Positions 17,601-26,007 of a stretch of DNA of 64,000 bases are shown here, one piece after another. The translations under genes were made by a program, and so were the position numbers. Position 1 is the stretch's first letter; each line of letters opens with the position of its first letter. The stretch comes from Desulfosporosinus sp. (GTDB lineage: Bacteria > Bacillota > Desulfitobacteriia > Desulfitobacteriales > Desulfitobacteriaceae). A model generated the notes under the pieces. It did not search any database, was not told the DNA's origin, and saw nothing but the letters and a program-made list of their open reading frames with translations. The stretch is taken from positions 1-64,000 of the forward strand of contig DOPM01000022.1 of the NCBI GenBank assembly GCA_003513495.1. Direction: 5' to 3'.

Positions 17601-18218
17601 ATGAAATTATATTTAGCTTTAGGTGATTCTATAACTGCAGGATATGGTGTAGCAAGCCCTTTTTCCTTTCCGACGATCTACGCCAATTTTCTAAGCAGGT
17701 ATCAACCAGATTTAAGACTGCTTAATTTAGGCGTAAACGGTCTTACAACCAGTGGTTTGCTTAATCAATTAAAAACAAATCGCAGACTAAGAGAATCAGT
17801 GACTCAGGCTTGCTTAATCACGATAACCATAGGTTCTAATGATTTGCTCCGTCTTATTGGAAATCTGAATCAACCCATAAAAACATTCCATTTACCCATT
17901 ATCCAAGAAACTATGACTAGAACCCTTATGCAAATTGGACACGAAATTAGGCTTCTTAATCCAAGGGCTACCATCAAAGTAGCAACTCTCTATAATCCCT
18001 TACCAGCTGGACCCTATGTCCGTTACTCTGCACAGGTCCAAGGAATTATTGACCATGCTAATGCTTTGATTTGCAAGTGGGCCAATCATCATGGATTTGT
18101 TGTTGTGAATTTGGACCGTGAGTTTAAGGGGAAAGAGTCATTGTTTATCGGACAGGATTATGCACATCCTAGCGCTGCTGGTTATCAGATGATTGCTAAA
18201 GCATTTGCTCGTTACTAG
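17601..18218 (+). CDS. SGNH/GDSL-family hydrolase
   Basis: A 205-residue esterase/lipase-type hydrolase. The catalytic blocks are present: block I GDSITAG with nucleophile Ser, a Gly block (LNLGVNG), the Asn block GSNDLL and the terminal DYAHPSAAGY with catalytic His three residues after the Asp. No signal peptide is seen, so it is probably cytoplasmic. The ATG at 17601 is preferred over the GTG nine bases upstream because the protein aligns from MKLYLALGDS. It is monocistronic and divergent from the CDF gene. The substrate is unknown; acyl esters or acetylated glycans are typical. Confidence 0.88.
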   Translation: MKLYLALGDSITAGYGVASPFSFPTIYANFLSRYQPDLRLLNLGVNGLTTSGLLNQLKTNRRLRESVTQACLITITIGSNDLLRLIGNLNQPIKTFHLPIIQETMTRTLMQIGHEIRLLNPRATIKVATLYNPLPAGPYVRYSAQVQGIIDHANALICKWANHHGFVVVNLDREFKGKESLFIGQDYAHPSAAGYQMIAKAFARY

Positions 18219-18308
18219 AAGTATTAATAACACAATAGTGCTTACTTCTTTTTTTAAAAAACGAAAGTATAAGTATAACGTCATTGTTATGGAAGCAATT
18301 CGAGTGAT

Positions 18309-18485
18309 GTGTCATCCTGAAGGGGGAACGACTGAAGGATCTAGATCCATCGTTAACGCTCTAGATGAAAGAATAATCTTTCGTTTATCTTGATGCGGGT
18401 AATGCATGGAAATTCTAAGCACAGCGAAGAATCTTATTTACTCCAGTTTTCCAGATATAGATTCTTCACTGCGTTCAGAATAACA
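18309..18485. repeat. Dispersed repeat block, copy A
   Basis: This 306-base gene gap is filled by a repeat. TGTCATCCTGAAG...GAAGGATCTAGATCC opens it, an internal TTCTAAGCACAGCGAAGAATCT lies at about 18412-18433, and an inverted copy (AGATTCTTCACTGCGTTC...) closes it at about 18458-18485. The same motif recurs near 19262 and 43640. It resembles the TGTCATTCTGAGCG-type repeats known from several bacterial genomes. Confidence 0.7.
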
Positions 18486-18524
18486 AGCCATTTCGCTTCA
18501 TAACGTCTTTTAATATTACAATAA

Positions 18525-19175
18525 TTACAGTGAAGGATCTTTATAGTGTTTTATCGAACGATAAAAATAGAAACTCGCCGAGCCAAAGAGGAGAGTACCG
18601 ACCAGTAAGGCTAGCAAAAAGCGACTGGGGTTTTCAGCAAGCTGCCAAAAGTCGTGCCCTAGCCAAGATTCCCATATAACCATAGGGATTTTACCGATCA
18701 GCGAGGCGACTAGGAATGATGGGTAGGTCATTAGAGATAAACCAGCAGCATAATTGACGGCAGCAGAGGGAAGTATTGGAATAAGCCGCGAGATAAGGAT
18801 AATAGAAAAGCTGTTTCCTTCAATAAGCTGTGCCCATTTTCCCAATTTCTCTATCTTTGGTTGAGCCCATTCTTGTCCTAAGCTACGGGCTAGCCAAAAT
18901 CCAACTGAGGAACCTATTAAACTTCCAGCAAGGGATAGGAGAAAGCCCCAGAACCAACCAAAAATGAGTGTGTTAACCCCGGCAATAAGGGCAAAGGGTA
19001 CGACTGGGAATAGGGCTAGTAGGGTAATGATAAACAGAACAACTAGACTGCTAATCCACCCCCACTGTGTGACAAATGCTTGGAGCTCAGAGGGGTTCTG
19101 GAGTTTGGGATACAGATAAATTACAAAAGCCAGGGAGACCAGGAATGTAACGATCGAAAAGTATTTTTTGGTCAA
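18525..19175 (-). CDS. TVP38/TMEM64 (DedA-like) family membrane protein
   Basis: A polytopic membrane protein of about 216 residues with the VTT-domain pattern: ALFPVVPFALIAGVNTLIFG, then GSLIGSSVGFWLARSLG, and ISRLIPILPSAAVNYAAGLS in the re-entrant region. Relatives act in membrane homeostasis or lipid translocation. The first ATG (19202) lies inside a hairpin without a ribosome binding site, whereas a TTG at 19175 follows AAGGAAGGT by 6 bases; I use the TTG. The last codons run into repeat-like sequence (GAAGGATCT), so the C-terminal DPSL may derive from a repeat. Confidence 0.82.
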   Translation of the reverse strand: MTKKYFSIVTFLVSLAFVIYLYPKLQNPSELQAFVTQWGWISSLVVLFIITLLALFPVVPFALIAGVNTLIFGWFWGFLLSLAGSLIGSSVGFWLARSLGQEWAQPKIEKLGKWAQLIEGNSFSIILISRLIPILPSAAVNYAAGLSLMTYPSFLVASLIGKIPMVIWESWLGHDFWQLAENPSRFLLALLVGTLLFGSASFYFYRSIKHYKDPSL

Positions 19176-19190
19176 GGGGTCACCTTCCTT

Positions 19191-19225
19191 AAGAAACGGC
19201 ATGCCATATCATTGCATGCCGTTCT
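19191..19225 (-). promoter_or_regulatory. Hairpin overlapping the apparent ATG of the TVP38-like gene
   Basis: AAGAAACGGCATGC and GCATGCCGTTCTT form a stem of about 13 bp with one bulge, placed just upstream of the AAGGAAGG ribosome binding site on the minus strand. It may be a terminator for the upstream HD gene or a translational or transcriptional leader element. Confidence 0.45.
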
Positions 19226-19232
19226 TCTATTG

Positions 19233-19311
19233 CCCTGAAAATAAGCTTAGGTTAATGTCATCCTTGTTGATGTCATCCTGAGCGATAGCGAAGGATCTAG
19301 ATCCTTCAGTA
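19233..19311. repeat. Dispersed repeat, copy B
   Basis: CCTGAAAATAAGCTTAGG...TTAATGTCATCC is followed by TGTCATCCTGAGCGATAGCG, then AAGGATCTAGATCCTTCAG. The first 30 bases recur in inverted orientation with one mismatch at about 43685-43714. It separates the TVP38-like and HD genes. Confidence 0.75.
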
Positions 19312-19322
19312 GGGGAATATAA

Positions 19323-19859
19323 CTACTGGGGCTTTGTTCCCTTCGTCTTTAGTTGGACCTGTTTTCCGTGTTTGGTAAGGTGTAGAGAGTTATAGCGTTC
19401 TGAGGGTGGAAGATGACGATGAAATTTGAAGCGAAATTCCTGGATGGAAGCCATTTTATCGGCAAACATAACCAGAAAGGCTTCTCGGCTTCGGGGTAAA
19501 CGGAGGGTGAGAGGCCACATATGACTCAAGATAATGTCTTTTTCTTTTTCACTCAGGTCAAAACAACGTTCCGCATTTTGACAGGCAATACGAGGATGCC
19601 GGAAACCATGCCAGCGAGATCCATCCGGCCGAAGCTTATGCCAGTCATAGAGGAAGAAGTCATGGAGGAGGGCCCCCCGTGTGACTGCACGGGTATCCAA
19701 ATTTACTCTTTTTTCCAGACGTATAGACCAGTTATAGGCTATCTGGGCAACCCGGAGAGAGTGTTCCAGAGTCGTAAAGGGGCGATGATGGGTATATAAA
19801 GCCAATTGTTGATATTCTTCATGGTTTAAAATATCCTCAACGTGCTCAGGTAAATTCAA
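19323..19859 (-). CDS. HD-domain phosphohydrolase
   Basis: A soluble protein of about 178 residues with a divalent-metal HD domain: HSLRVAQIA, then the catalytic LLHDFFLYDW and the late MFADKMASIQ aspartate, matching the H...HD...D pattern. Substrates of such small HD proteins are nucleotides or unknown. The start is chosen as TTG at 19859, because AGGAAGG lies 8 bases upstream and directly follows the stop of the preceding gene; a TTG at 19880 and a GTG at 19868 are also in frame. It is coupled to the CmpB-like membrane gene, a pairing seen in other Clostridia. Confidence 0.85.
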   Translation of the reverse strand: MNLPEHVEDILNHEEYQQLALYTHHRPFTTLEHSLRVAQIAYNWSIRLEKRVNLDTRAVTRGALLHDFFLYDWHKLRPDGSRWHGFRHPRIACQNAERCFDLSEKEKDIILSHMWPLTLRLPRSREAFLVMFADKMASIQEFRFKFHRHLPPSERYNSLHLTKHGKQVQLKTKGTKPQ

Positions 19860-19872
19860 TGGTTTCACCTTC

Positions 19873-20613
19873 CTAGTCAAGTGAGTGGGAGTCAGTTTCG
19901 TCAGACGAACTATAGAACTTTTTACGTTGGAGTTTTAAGAAATCTTCTAGTGCTTCTAGCTTGGTATTAAGTAAGGCCATTGTCTCATTCACAGTATGGC
20001 GCATTTTGGGATAGGTATGCAGGAGGCGATAAAAGGGAGAACATTCTAGATGGAAGGAGGGAAGTTCTAATCGTTCATAGCGTTCTTGGAATACGCACAC
20101 GAAGTGCTCTAAACGACGAAGTAATAGGCTGGAGTGAATAAGATCCCAAATGACATATATGGACAACACTATAGCTAAAACGGAACGGAGGGTCATGGGG
20201 ATCTGCTGCATTTGGGTTTGAACCATGGGATGGATGATACGAAAAAAACCAAGGCCTAAAACTCCCCAGAGTAAGCTAAAGGGAAGTGAGATTCGACCGT
20301 GAAGATTGAAGGGAATTGAATGATAGTCCCAAAGCTGTAAGCGAAAAAAACGTTCGAAGAACCAACCTGCTACATACTCTAAAGAGGTGCTTAAAAAGAC
20401 AAACCAGAGGAACTGCCATACCCAGGTGGTGTTACTAATTAGACCAGAAGACCAAAGTACCATTGTTGCGAATAATCCATAAATCGGGAGAAAGGGGCCG
20501 GTTAAAAAACCCGGGTTGACTATTCTGCGTTGGAGGCTGGAACGATATATGGTTTCCATGATCCAGCCTGCAAAAGCGTAAATAGAAAAAGTGAGTATGA
20601 AGTTTGTCAGCAT
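19873..20613 (-). CDS. Putative ABC-transporter type IV / CmpB-like membrane protein
   Basis: A membrane protein of about 246 residues with five or six predicted segments in the first 155 residues and a helical cytoplasmic tail. The N-terminus shows the conserved pattern FAGWIMETIYRSS, then NPGFLTGPFLPIYGLFA and later EYVAGWFFERFF, typical of the PF06541-like family. Members are annotated as putative ABC transporters, but no ATPase or binding protein is adjacent and the function is unproven. The ATG at 20613 is preferred over 20637 because GAAAGGGTG precedes it. The stop is close to the HD gene start. Confidence 0.82.
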   Translation of the reverse strand: MLTNFILTFSIYAFAGWIMETIYRSSLQRRIVNPGFLTGPFLPIYGLFATMVLWSSGLISNTTWVWQFLWFVFLSTSLEYVAGWFFERFFRLQLWDYHSIPFNLHGRISLPFSLLWGVLGLGFFRIIHPMVQTQMQQIPMTLRSVLAIVLSIYVIWDLIHSSLLLRRLEHFVCVFQERYERLELPSFHLECSPFYRLLHTYPKMRHTVNETMALLNTKLEALEDFLKLQRKKFYSSSDETDSHSLD

Positions 20614-20784
20614 TGTCACCCTTTCAGTCCTTTTCAAATTTCATATAGTTAAGACCATTATACTATACTATGCTTTACTCTAAAAGCGCATTAGGGTACA
20701 TAGATCGGGCCGACGAAATCATTCATTGGAGGCTATCGTTTTTGAAGCATTTGATGTTCTTAGATTTATGCGACCACTAGATTT

Positions 20785-21003
20785 TTATTGATAGTTCAAA
20801 TGTAAGATATCCTCCACAAAATAATCAACGCCTTTGGCAGGGCTAGGGAGTTTTACTCCTATAGTAGCCAACAAAGCCATTACAAAAGCAATTGATAAGA
20901 AAATCGAAAAGACAATTAATTCTCGCCAATGTTTATTTCTAATTAGACTTGGGACTTCAAAGAGGATAACCCCTATAAAAGCACTCACTAACAAAAAAAC
21001 CAT
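20785..21003 (-). CDS. Small membrane protein of the germination operon
   Basis: A 72-residue protein with segments at about 2-18 and 28-48 and a short acidic tail (DYFVEDILHLNYQ). AAAGGA precedes the ATG. It starts 39 bases after the GerB-type permease stop on the same strand and is likely cotranscribed. A fourth small membrane protein after gerA-gerC-gerB is known in other spore formers, where GerD-like or small integral partners occur. No family is recognised here. Confidence 0.65.
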   Translation of the reverse strand: MVFLLVSAFIGVILFEVPSLIRNKHWRELIVFSIFLSIAFVMALLATIGVKLPSPAKGVDYFVEDILHLNYQ

Positions 21004-21042
21004 GCTGACTGTTCCTTTCGATAAAAACTTGCTCCAATGATT

Positions 21043-22128
21043 TCACTTTGGTAATTTACGTAGTTTAGCGACAAGTAAAGATAGTAGAGGAAGGATAAAA
21101 TAAAACCATACAGTGAAAATGGGCGTAATATACCTCGTTGAATATCTTAATTGCATACTGGATTCGTAGGATATGAGGGATAACGTGATAGCAAAAATGC
21201 CGATGGGTAGAACAAGTGGTTTATAGGAGCGGAGTTTTGTGATCTGAGCTATCCCCAATACCACAGCATAGTATAAGACACTAGTGATAATAAACAGTAA
21301 AAGTATTTGGGCCATAGCCACTAGAACTTCAAGCCGAGTAATTACTTTACCAATATCGATCAAACGTACTGATTCTAATGAAGGTGATGTAACAATTGCA
21401 CTAAGGGGTCCGAGAGCTGCTATATTTCGGATTGTAGCGGTTAACAGTCCAAGCCCTCCTATAAGCATTCCTAACAGAACGGATTTCTTAGTTTGTTTCG
21501 GCTTGTTCATATAGGGAATTACCATAAGAAAAACTAGCACTTCACTAAATGAGACGTGCATTATGATATGAGTACTTTGAATTAATTCTCCTATGGGAAC
21601 TTCGAAAATCGGCAAAAAATACGTATATTTCATATCCTTGATCAAAAGAGCAAAGGTTATAAGAATAACGAGCGATGTTACTATGATAGCTATAAAACAA
21701 ATTCTAGCAATGACCTCGATCCCCTGGCGTACAGCATATGCACAGAGCAACGAAAACATGATCATTATAAGAATGATTGGGGTTTCTGGCATCAGGTATG
21801 TTAGAACAAAATCGCCGATAAACCATAGATATACGGATAGGGATGATATAAATAGATAGAGATATTGTATGGAAACAAGCTTGCCAAGAAAGGGTCCAAA
21901 TATAAGATCATTGATCTGCATTAAGGTTTTGCCCGGAAATCTATTAGCGAGCGCAATATAAACTAGAGCAAATAGTAACCCAATAAATAAGGCGGCTAGT
22001 ACAGCCAGCCAGGTATCCTGCCTCGAAATTGCATAGGCGAAGGACAATGACAAAAGCCCCCCCTGCAAGAAAGAACCAACTAATAACATTAATTGGGAGC
22101 TAGATATTTCACCTTTTTCAAGCTTCAT
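21043..22128 (-). CDS. GerAB/GerKB-type spore germination permease
   Basis: A 361-residue protein with about ten membrane segments related to APC amino-acid transporters. It is the B subunit of a nutrient germinant receptor in the inner spore membrane, probably contacting the germinant. The opening (EISSSQLMLLVGSFLQGGLL) and the loop IPYMNKPKQTKKS are typical. The order here is A-C-B, with B following C by only 5 bases. The start is supported by GGAG 11 bases upstream. It should be expressed late in the forespore through the promoter upstream of the A gene. Confidence 0.92.
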   Translation of the reverse strand: MKLEKGEISSSQLMLLVGSFLQGGLLSLSFAYAISRQDTWLAVLAALFIGLLFALVYIALANRFPGKTLMQINDLIFGPFLGKLVSIQYLYLFISSLSVYLWFIGDFVLTYLMPETPIILIMIMFSLLCAYAVRQGIEVIARICFIAIIVTSLVILITFALLIKDMKYTYFLPIFEVPIGELIQSTHIIMHVSFSEVLVFLMVIPYMNKPKQTKKSVLLGMLIGGLGLLTATIRNIAALGPLSAIVTSPSLESVRLIDIGKVITRLEVLVAMAQILLLFIITSVLYYAVVLGIAQITKLRSYKPLVLPIGIFAITLSLISYESSMQLRYSTRYITPIFTVWFYFILPLLSLLVAKLRKLPK

Positions 22129-22133
22129 GAACG

Positions 22134-23318
22134 CTATTGCTCCTTGTCTAATACAACTGGCTGCCCTAAGGAGCCCGATCTACGTAATTTAGCCTCAACA
22201 ATGATCTCTACATCAAGATCGGGAAAGATTTCATCCCAGTCGTCTTTTAACTCTTGCCACTCCTTGGGATGTCTTTGATGAATAATATCTCCAAAACCAA
22301 AAATATCGGCATTAAGTTTTTGGGCCTTGCGTAGAGCAGCCTGGATTTCAGCCTTTATAGCCTCAGCTTGTAACTCTTCTAACTCTGCGACTGCATTAGG
22401 GGATACCAGGTCGATTGGACAGCATTGACTAGCGATGTTTCCATCTTCTTTAATTTCGATTTTTATGTAGGGTTGACCATCAATGATTTCTGAGGAGATT
22501 TTGCCTTGGGCACGGATAATTTCTAAACTTACTATAGTGTCCCGACAATTGACATCAATAATTCCGCTCTTTATCCTATCAATAACCCACAATAGGCCGC
22601 GTGTTTCCACTTTGTTCAGTTGACCGATCAATTTATCTTCTTTAAAAACCGCTGTACCTTTCACTGACAACTCCCTTTCGTTCCCTTTTCCTAGGACTTC
22701 TATAATAGGAGCGATAGGAGCAGTCGTGTCACTCATTAGACGAGTGGCAAACTGATTCAATCTTACTATGCTTGTCGTTGAATTTGCTGCTTGGGCATCC
22801 ATTAGTTCAGCAATTTTCATTGAAGGAACTTTCTCTAACCTTGGTTTGACATCAAATATATCGCTTGCCCTATCGTCCGCGACTAGGACAAAGACCTCTA
22901 GGCGAGTTTCTTGGTCCCGAAGAAAAAAATCAAGATGTTCTTGAACCCCTTGTTCAGCTAACGAACTGCCAAAGATAATAAGTTGATTATGGGGAAAGTA
23001 TAACTTGCGGCTAACTTTATGAGTAAAATCTCTGGTTGTAGAAAACACGGTCTCACCTGAGTTTCTGACATTCCAATAGGCTCCAGCACCTCCGCTGCCC
23101 CCAGCACCGCTTTCCTCGGGAGTACTCGCTTTTAGTTCTGAGGTTTTGATAATCTGTGTTGTCATTTCTAATTGATCGCTATCTTCCATCTTATCTAAAC
23201 CAACCCCCAAGACTATGGCTAAGCTTGGCAGCTCACGACGATTCCAACACCCCGTCGTGCCTAAGGTGAGAAGGATAAAAATCAGTAGTGTGGTGACTAG
23301 TTTGTTAAGGTGTTTCAT
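22134..23318 (-). CDS. Ger(x)C-family spore germination lipoprotein
   Basis: A lipoprotein of about 394 residues, the C subunit of a germinant receptor. The signal peptide ends in the lipobox LGTTGC with Cys24, followed by the family hallmark WNRRELPSLAIVLGVGLD. The C-terminal domain contains ALRKAQKLNADIFGFGD and HPKEWQELKDDWDEIF, standard for GerC. The ATG at 23318 is used because GAGGGGG precedes it and it directly opens the signal peptide; an in-frame start 36 bases upstream lies within the A gene end. It lies 19 bases after the A gene. Confidence 0.94.
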   Translation of the reverse strand: MKHLNKLVTTLLIFILLTLGTTGCWNRRELPSLAIVLGVGLDKMEDSDQLEMTTQIIKTSELKASTPEESGAGGSGGAGAYWNVRNSGETVFSTTRDFTHKVSRKLYFPHNQLIIFGSSLAEQGVQEHLDFFLRDQETRLEVFVLVADDRASDIFDVKPRLEKVPSMKIAELMDAQAANSTTSIVRLNQFATRLMSDTTAPIAPIIEVLGKGNERELSVKGTAVFKEDKLIGQLNKVETRGLLWVIDRIKSGIIDVNCRDTIVSLEIIRAQGKISSEIIDGQPYIKIEIKEDGNIASQCCPIDLVSPNAVAELEELQAEAIKAEIQAALRKAQKLNADIFGFGDIIHQRHPKEWQELKDDWDEIFPDLDVEIIVEAKLRRSGSLGQPVVLDKEQ

Positions 23319-23337
23319 GAATAATCCCCCTCTCAAA

Positions 23338-24957
23338 TTAGTTTGAGGATGCATCTTCTTCCGAGGGAGGCCCAGGTTTCAAACGAAATTCCTGGCGTTT
23401 TGGATCATGCCAGCCAATTGTTCTAGGCCGGGTTATCATGGCCCAAAGCGGTGCTCTAATAAAGGTATCTTTCAAGTCAGGAACACTTAATGGAGCAAGT
23501 GGGGACAGATAAGGTGTCCCAAATGATCGTAAAGACGCCAGATGAATGGAGACTCCTATTAGACCGACCATAATTCCAAATCCACCTGAAAATCCTGCTA
23601 AAACCGTAAATATAGCTCGCAATATTCCGCCTGAATCTGTTTGCGCAGGAACCACGAAACTAGCGATGGCGGTCAAGGCAACCACAATAACCATAGGCGC
23701 TCCAATGAGTCCGGCGCTAACTGCAGATTCACCAATGACTAAGGCTCCTACAATGCTGACAGCTTGTCCGACAGGCCTAGGTAATCTTACCCCAGCCTCT
23801 CTTAGGATCTCAAAAATTACCCCCATCCCCAGTGCTTCCACTAAGACAGGAAAAGGGACCCCTTCCTGAGCGGCTGACATACTAAATAACAGTGCGGTCG
23901 GTATTAATTCCTGATGATACGTCGTTAAGGCTACATAGGTTGCCGGGGCCAAAATACTAAGCATATAGGCTAAATATCTAAACATCCGAATTATGCTTGC
24001 AAAGTAAGGGCGAGAATAATAATCTTCAGAACTCTGAAAGCTCTCGATGAATACCATTGGAACCGTGAGTACAAACGGAGTTCCATCTACCAGAATAGCT
24101 GCCCGTCCTTCAAGGATTTTGGCAGCTGCCAGATCGGGTTTTTCTGTATTGGCGATGGTAGAAAATATGGAAAAGGGTGCATCCTCAATATATTGTTCAA
24201 CAATACCTGACTCAAGGATTGAGTCAGTTTTGATATCCTTTAACCTACGCTTAATTTCTTCAATAAGTAAGGGATTAGCAATGTCTTTAATATAGGCAAT
24301 ACAGACAGTTGTCTTAGTTCGCTCACCGATTTTCATGGATTCAAAGACTAAATCAGAACTTTTAATTTTTCGCCTTATTAAGGTTGTATTGGTCAGCAAG
24401 TTTTCTATGAAGCCTTCGCGCGGTCCACGAACGACGGATTCGGTTTTAGGATCTGTGATGCTGCGGGACTTCCAGTCGGAGGTCATGATGACCAAAGCTT
24501 CAGGGCTGCCATCGACCAATAAAATCGTCTCGCCAGACAGATAACCCTCGACTATGTCTTGAATCAACGTTCTCTTCTTTATCTCTGCGACGGAAAGCAT
24601 GGTCATAGTGATCATTTCAATAACACTATGGTTTGAAGCTGGATTACTATTAGGAACTGACTCAAATAATAATGGCTTTAAGATACTTTCGTTAATCATC
24701 GTCTGATCTGTCATCCCGTTAAGATAGACCAATGCAGCATTGGTTTGCCTATGCTCGCCGAAGGTAAATTTCCGAATCACAAGATCAAAATTGTTTCCTA
24801 TAAATCCATTTAGAATTTCTAGGTTTGTTGTAAGATTTTGGGTAAGACTGGTAGGGGTTTTTTCGTCCTGAGAAGGTGCTTGATTTTTTTGATTTGTTGC
24901 ATAGTATTGGTTAACTAGTTTCAAATACTTCAATTTACTGGTTAAATAACGAAGCAT
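23338..24957 (-). CDS. GerA-family spore germination protein (A subunit)
   Basis: A protein of about 539 residues and the first gene of the germinant-receptor operon. A cytoplasmic N-terminal domain (about 40-290; VYLNGMTDQTMINESILKPL, then GETILLVDGSPEALVI and EGRAAILVDGTPFVLTVP) precedes about five membrane segments (300-480) containing LVEALGMGVIFEILREAGVR. The tail ends RPRTIGWHDPKRQ, as in GerA/SpoVAF relatives. A charged 30-residue linker near the start is variable. I prefer the second ATG (24957), with the AGGAAAGGG segment upstream. A sigma-G-like promoter precedes it. Confidence 0.94.
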   Translation of the reverse strand: MLRYLTSKLKYLKLVNQYYATNQKNQAPSQDEKTPTSLTQNLTTNLEILNGFIGNNFDLVIRKFTFGEHRQTNAALVYLNGMTDQTMINESILKPLLFESVPNSNPASNHSVIEMITMTMLSVAEIKKRTLIQDIVEGYLSGETILLVDGSPEALVIMTSDWKSRSITDPKTESVVRGPREGFIENLLTNTTLIRRKIKSSDLVFESMKIGERTKTTVCIAYIKDIANPLLIEEIKRRLKDIKTDSILESGIVEQYIEDAPFSIFSTIANTEKPDLAAAKILEGRAAILVDGTPFVLTVPMVFIESFQSSEDYYSRPYFASIIRMFRYLAYMLSILAPATYVALTTYHQELIPTALLFSMSAAQEGVPFPVLVEALGMGVIFEILREAGVRLPRPVGQAVSIVGALVIGESAVSAGLIGAPMVIVVALTAIASFVVPAQTDSGGILRAIFTVLAGFSGGFGIMVGLIGVSIHLASLRSFGTPYLSPLAPLSVPDLKDTFIRAPLWAMITRPRTIGWHDPKRQEFRLKPGPPSEEDASSN

Positions 24958-24988
24958 TACCCCCATCCCTTTCCTAAGCTCTTCTGGT

Positions 24989-25019
24989 TAATATGACCAA
25001 TGTCGTTAGAAGTTATTTA
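24989..25019 (-). promoter_or_regulatory. Sigma-G-like promoter of the germination operon
   Basis: Reading the minus strand, TAAATA is followed after 18 bases by CATATTA, close to the forespore sigma-G consensus TGAATA-N17/18-CATACTA. The -10 ends about 32 bases before the gerA-type ATG. Family knowledge supports it: germinant receptor operons are sigma-G regulated. Confidence 0.55.
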
Positions 25020-25115
25020 CGGTTGTAGAGAATAACTGTTGTCGAAAGTATAATTCCTAATACGACGCTAACATTGAGACCTTTGTAGAGGGTCTTATAG
25101 TGGGTTGAAAATTGG

Positions 25116-25160
25116 AAAAAGCGCAGATTATTGAAAATAGTTCAATAACCTGCGCTTTTT
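25116..25160. terminator. Bidirectional hairpin terminator
   Basis: AAAAAGCGCAG at 25116-25126 pairs with CTGCGCTTTTT at 25150-25160, with an inner TTATTGAA/TTCAATAA extension. It lies in the 312-base gap between cobS and the germination operon, which otherwise contains only the promoter and a second hairpin. Confidence 0.7.
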
Positions 25161-25204
25161 CAAGGTATAAAGACATCTAAGCCTTTACGTGGAACATGTG
25201 GGTA

Positions 25205-25240
25205 AACCGTAGGGGGAAATCATTAATTGCCCCTACGGTT
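25205..25240 (-). terminator. Hairpin after cobS
   Basis: An 11-bp perfect stem (AACCGTAGGGG with its complement) begins 30 bases beyond the cobS stop. It lacks a clear T-run, so termination is likely but not certain. Confidence 0.5.
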
Positions 25241-25269
25241 GTGCTTAATAGCGGGGATTGGTTGTGATG

Positions 25270-26007
25270 TCAGGAAAGAAAAGGAAAAGCCACTAACAAG
25301 CAGATAACTTCAGAGAGTTCGATAAAAGCTCCGTATAGATCCCCAGTCAATCCTCCCAATAAGGCGGAAATTCTGTAGGCCATTAAGGTGATGATCAAGG
25401 CTGTTACTCCACAGGCCAGCGGCCCGGCTAGGCCGACAAGGAAAAAGGAAAGTCCGCCAATGACTCCACCGCTAAGAAGAAAGGGGAGCCATTGGGAGGA
25501 TTCATGAAATCCTTTGCCGAGCCCTTGGGAGCGAGCATAGGGAAAACCGATAACTCCAATTTGAAAGACCCAGCGCGAGAGCATGGGCATCACAATAAGG
25601 AAGGCTAACGTTGAAGGGGTTAGACTAGCTAGTAATGTGAATTTCAGGAGTAGTAAGCCGACGAGAGCCATGGAGGCGTGGGCTCCAACACGACTGTCCT
25701 TCATTATTTCCAGGATCCTCTCTGGGCTACGAGCGGATAATAAACCATCCATACTATCCATAAACCCATCCAGATGGATCCCTCCTGTAAGCATTAATTC
25801 TGCTCCCAACAGGAGGGCACCTAGAATTAAAGGGGGGTAATAAGGAATTAAGACTTTAGCCAAAAGCCAGAGGAGCAGGCCAATAACAAGGCCCACGAGG
25901 GGGTAAAAACGATAACTCCTGGTAAATTCCTCTGCCGTAACATCTTTAGGAATTGGCAAAGGAATTCGCGTGAAAAAGGTTAGAGCAATAAGAAATCCAC
26001 GCATCAT
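25270..26007 (-). CDS. cobS: Adenosylcobinamide-GDP ribazoletransferase (cobalamin synthase)
   Basis: A 245-residue integral membrane enzyme joining adenosylcobinamide-GDP and alpha-ribazole, the last step of cobalamin assembly. The N-terminal FFTRIPLPIP and the catalytic-region GGIHLDGFMDSMDGLLSARS, then IMKDSRVGAHA, are diagnostic of CobS. About six membrane segments follow. The first codons overlap cobU by 4 bases, so translation is coupled. It is the last gene of the riboswitch-controlled cobT-cobU-cobS operon. Confidence 0.96.
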   Translation of the reverse strand: MMRGFLIALTFFTRIPLPIPKDVTAEEFTRSYRFYPLVGLVIGLLLWLLAKVLIPYYPPLILGALLLGAELMLTGGIHLDGFMDSMDGLLSARSPERILEIMKDSRVGAHASMALVGLLLLKFTLLASLTPSTLAFLIVMPMLSRWVFQIGVIGFPYARSQGLGKGFHESSQWLPFLLSGGVIGGLSFFLVGLAGPLACGVTALIITLMAYRISALLGGLTGDLYGAFIELSEVICLLVAFPFLS

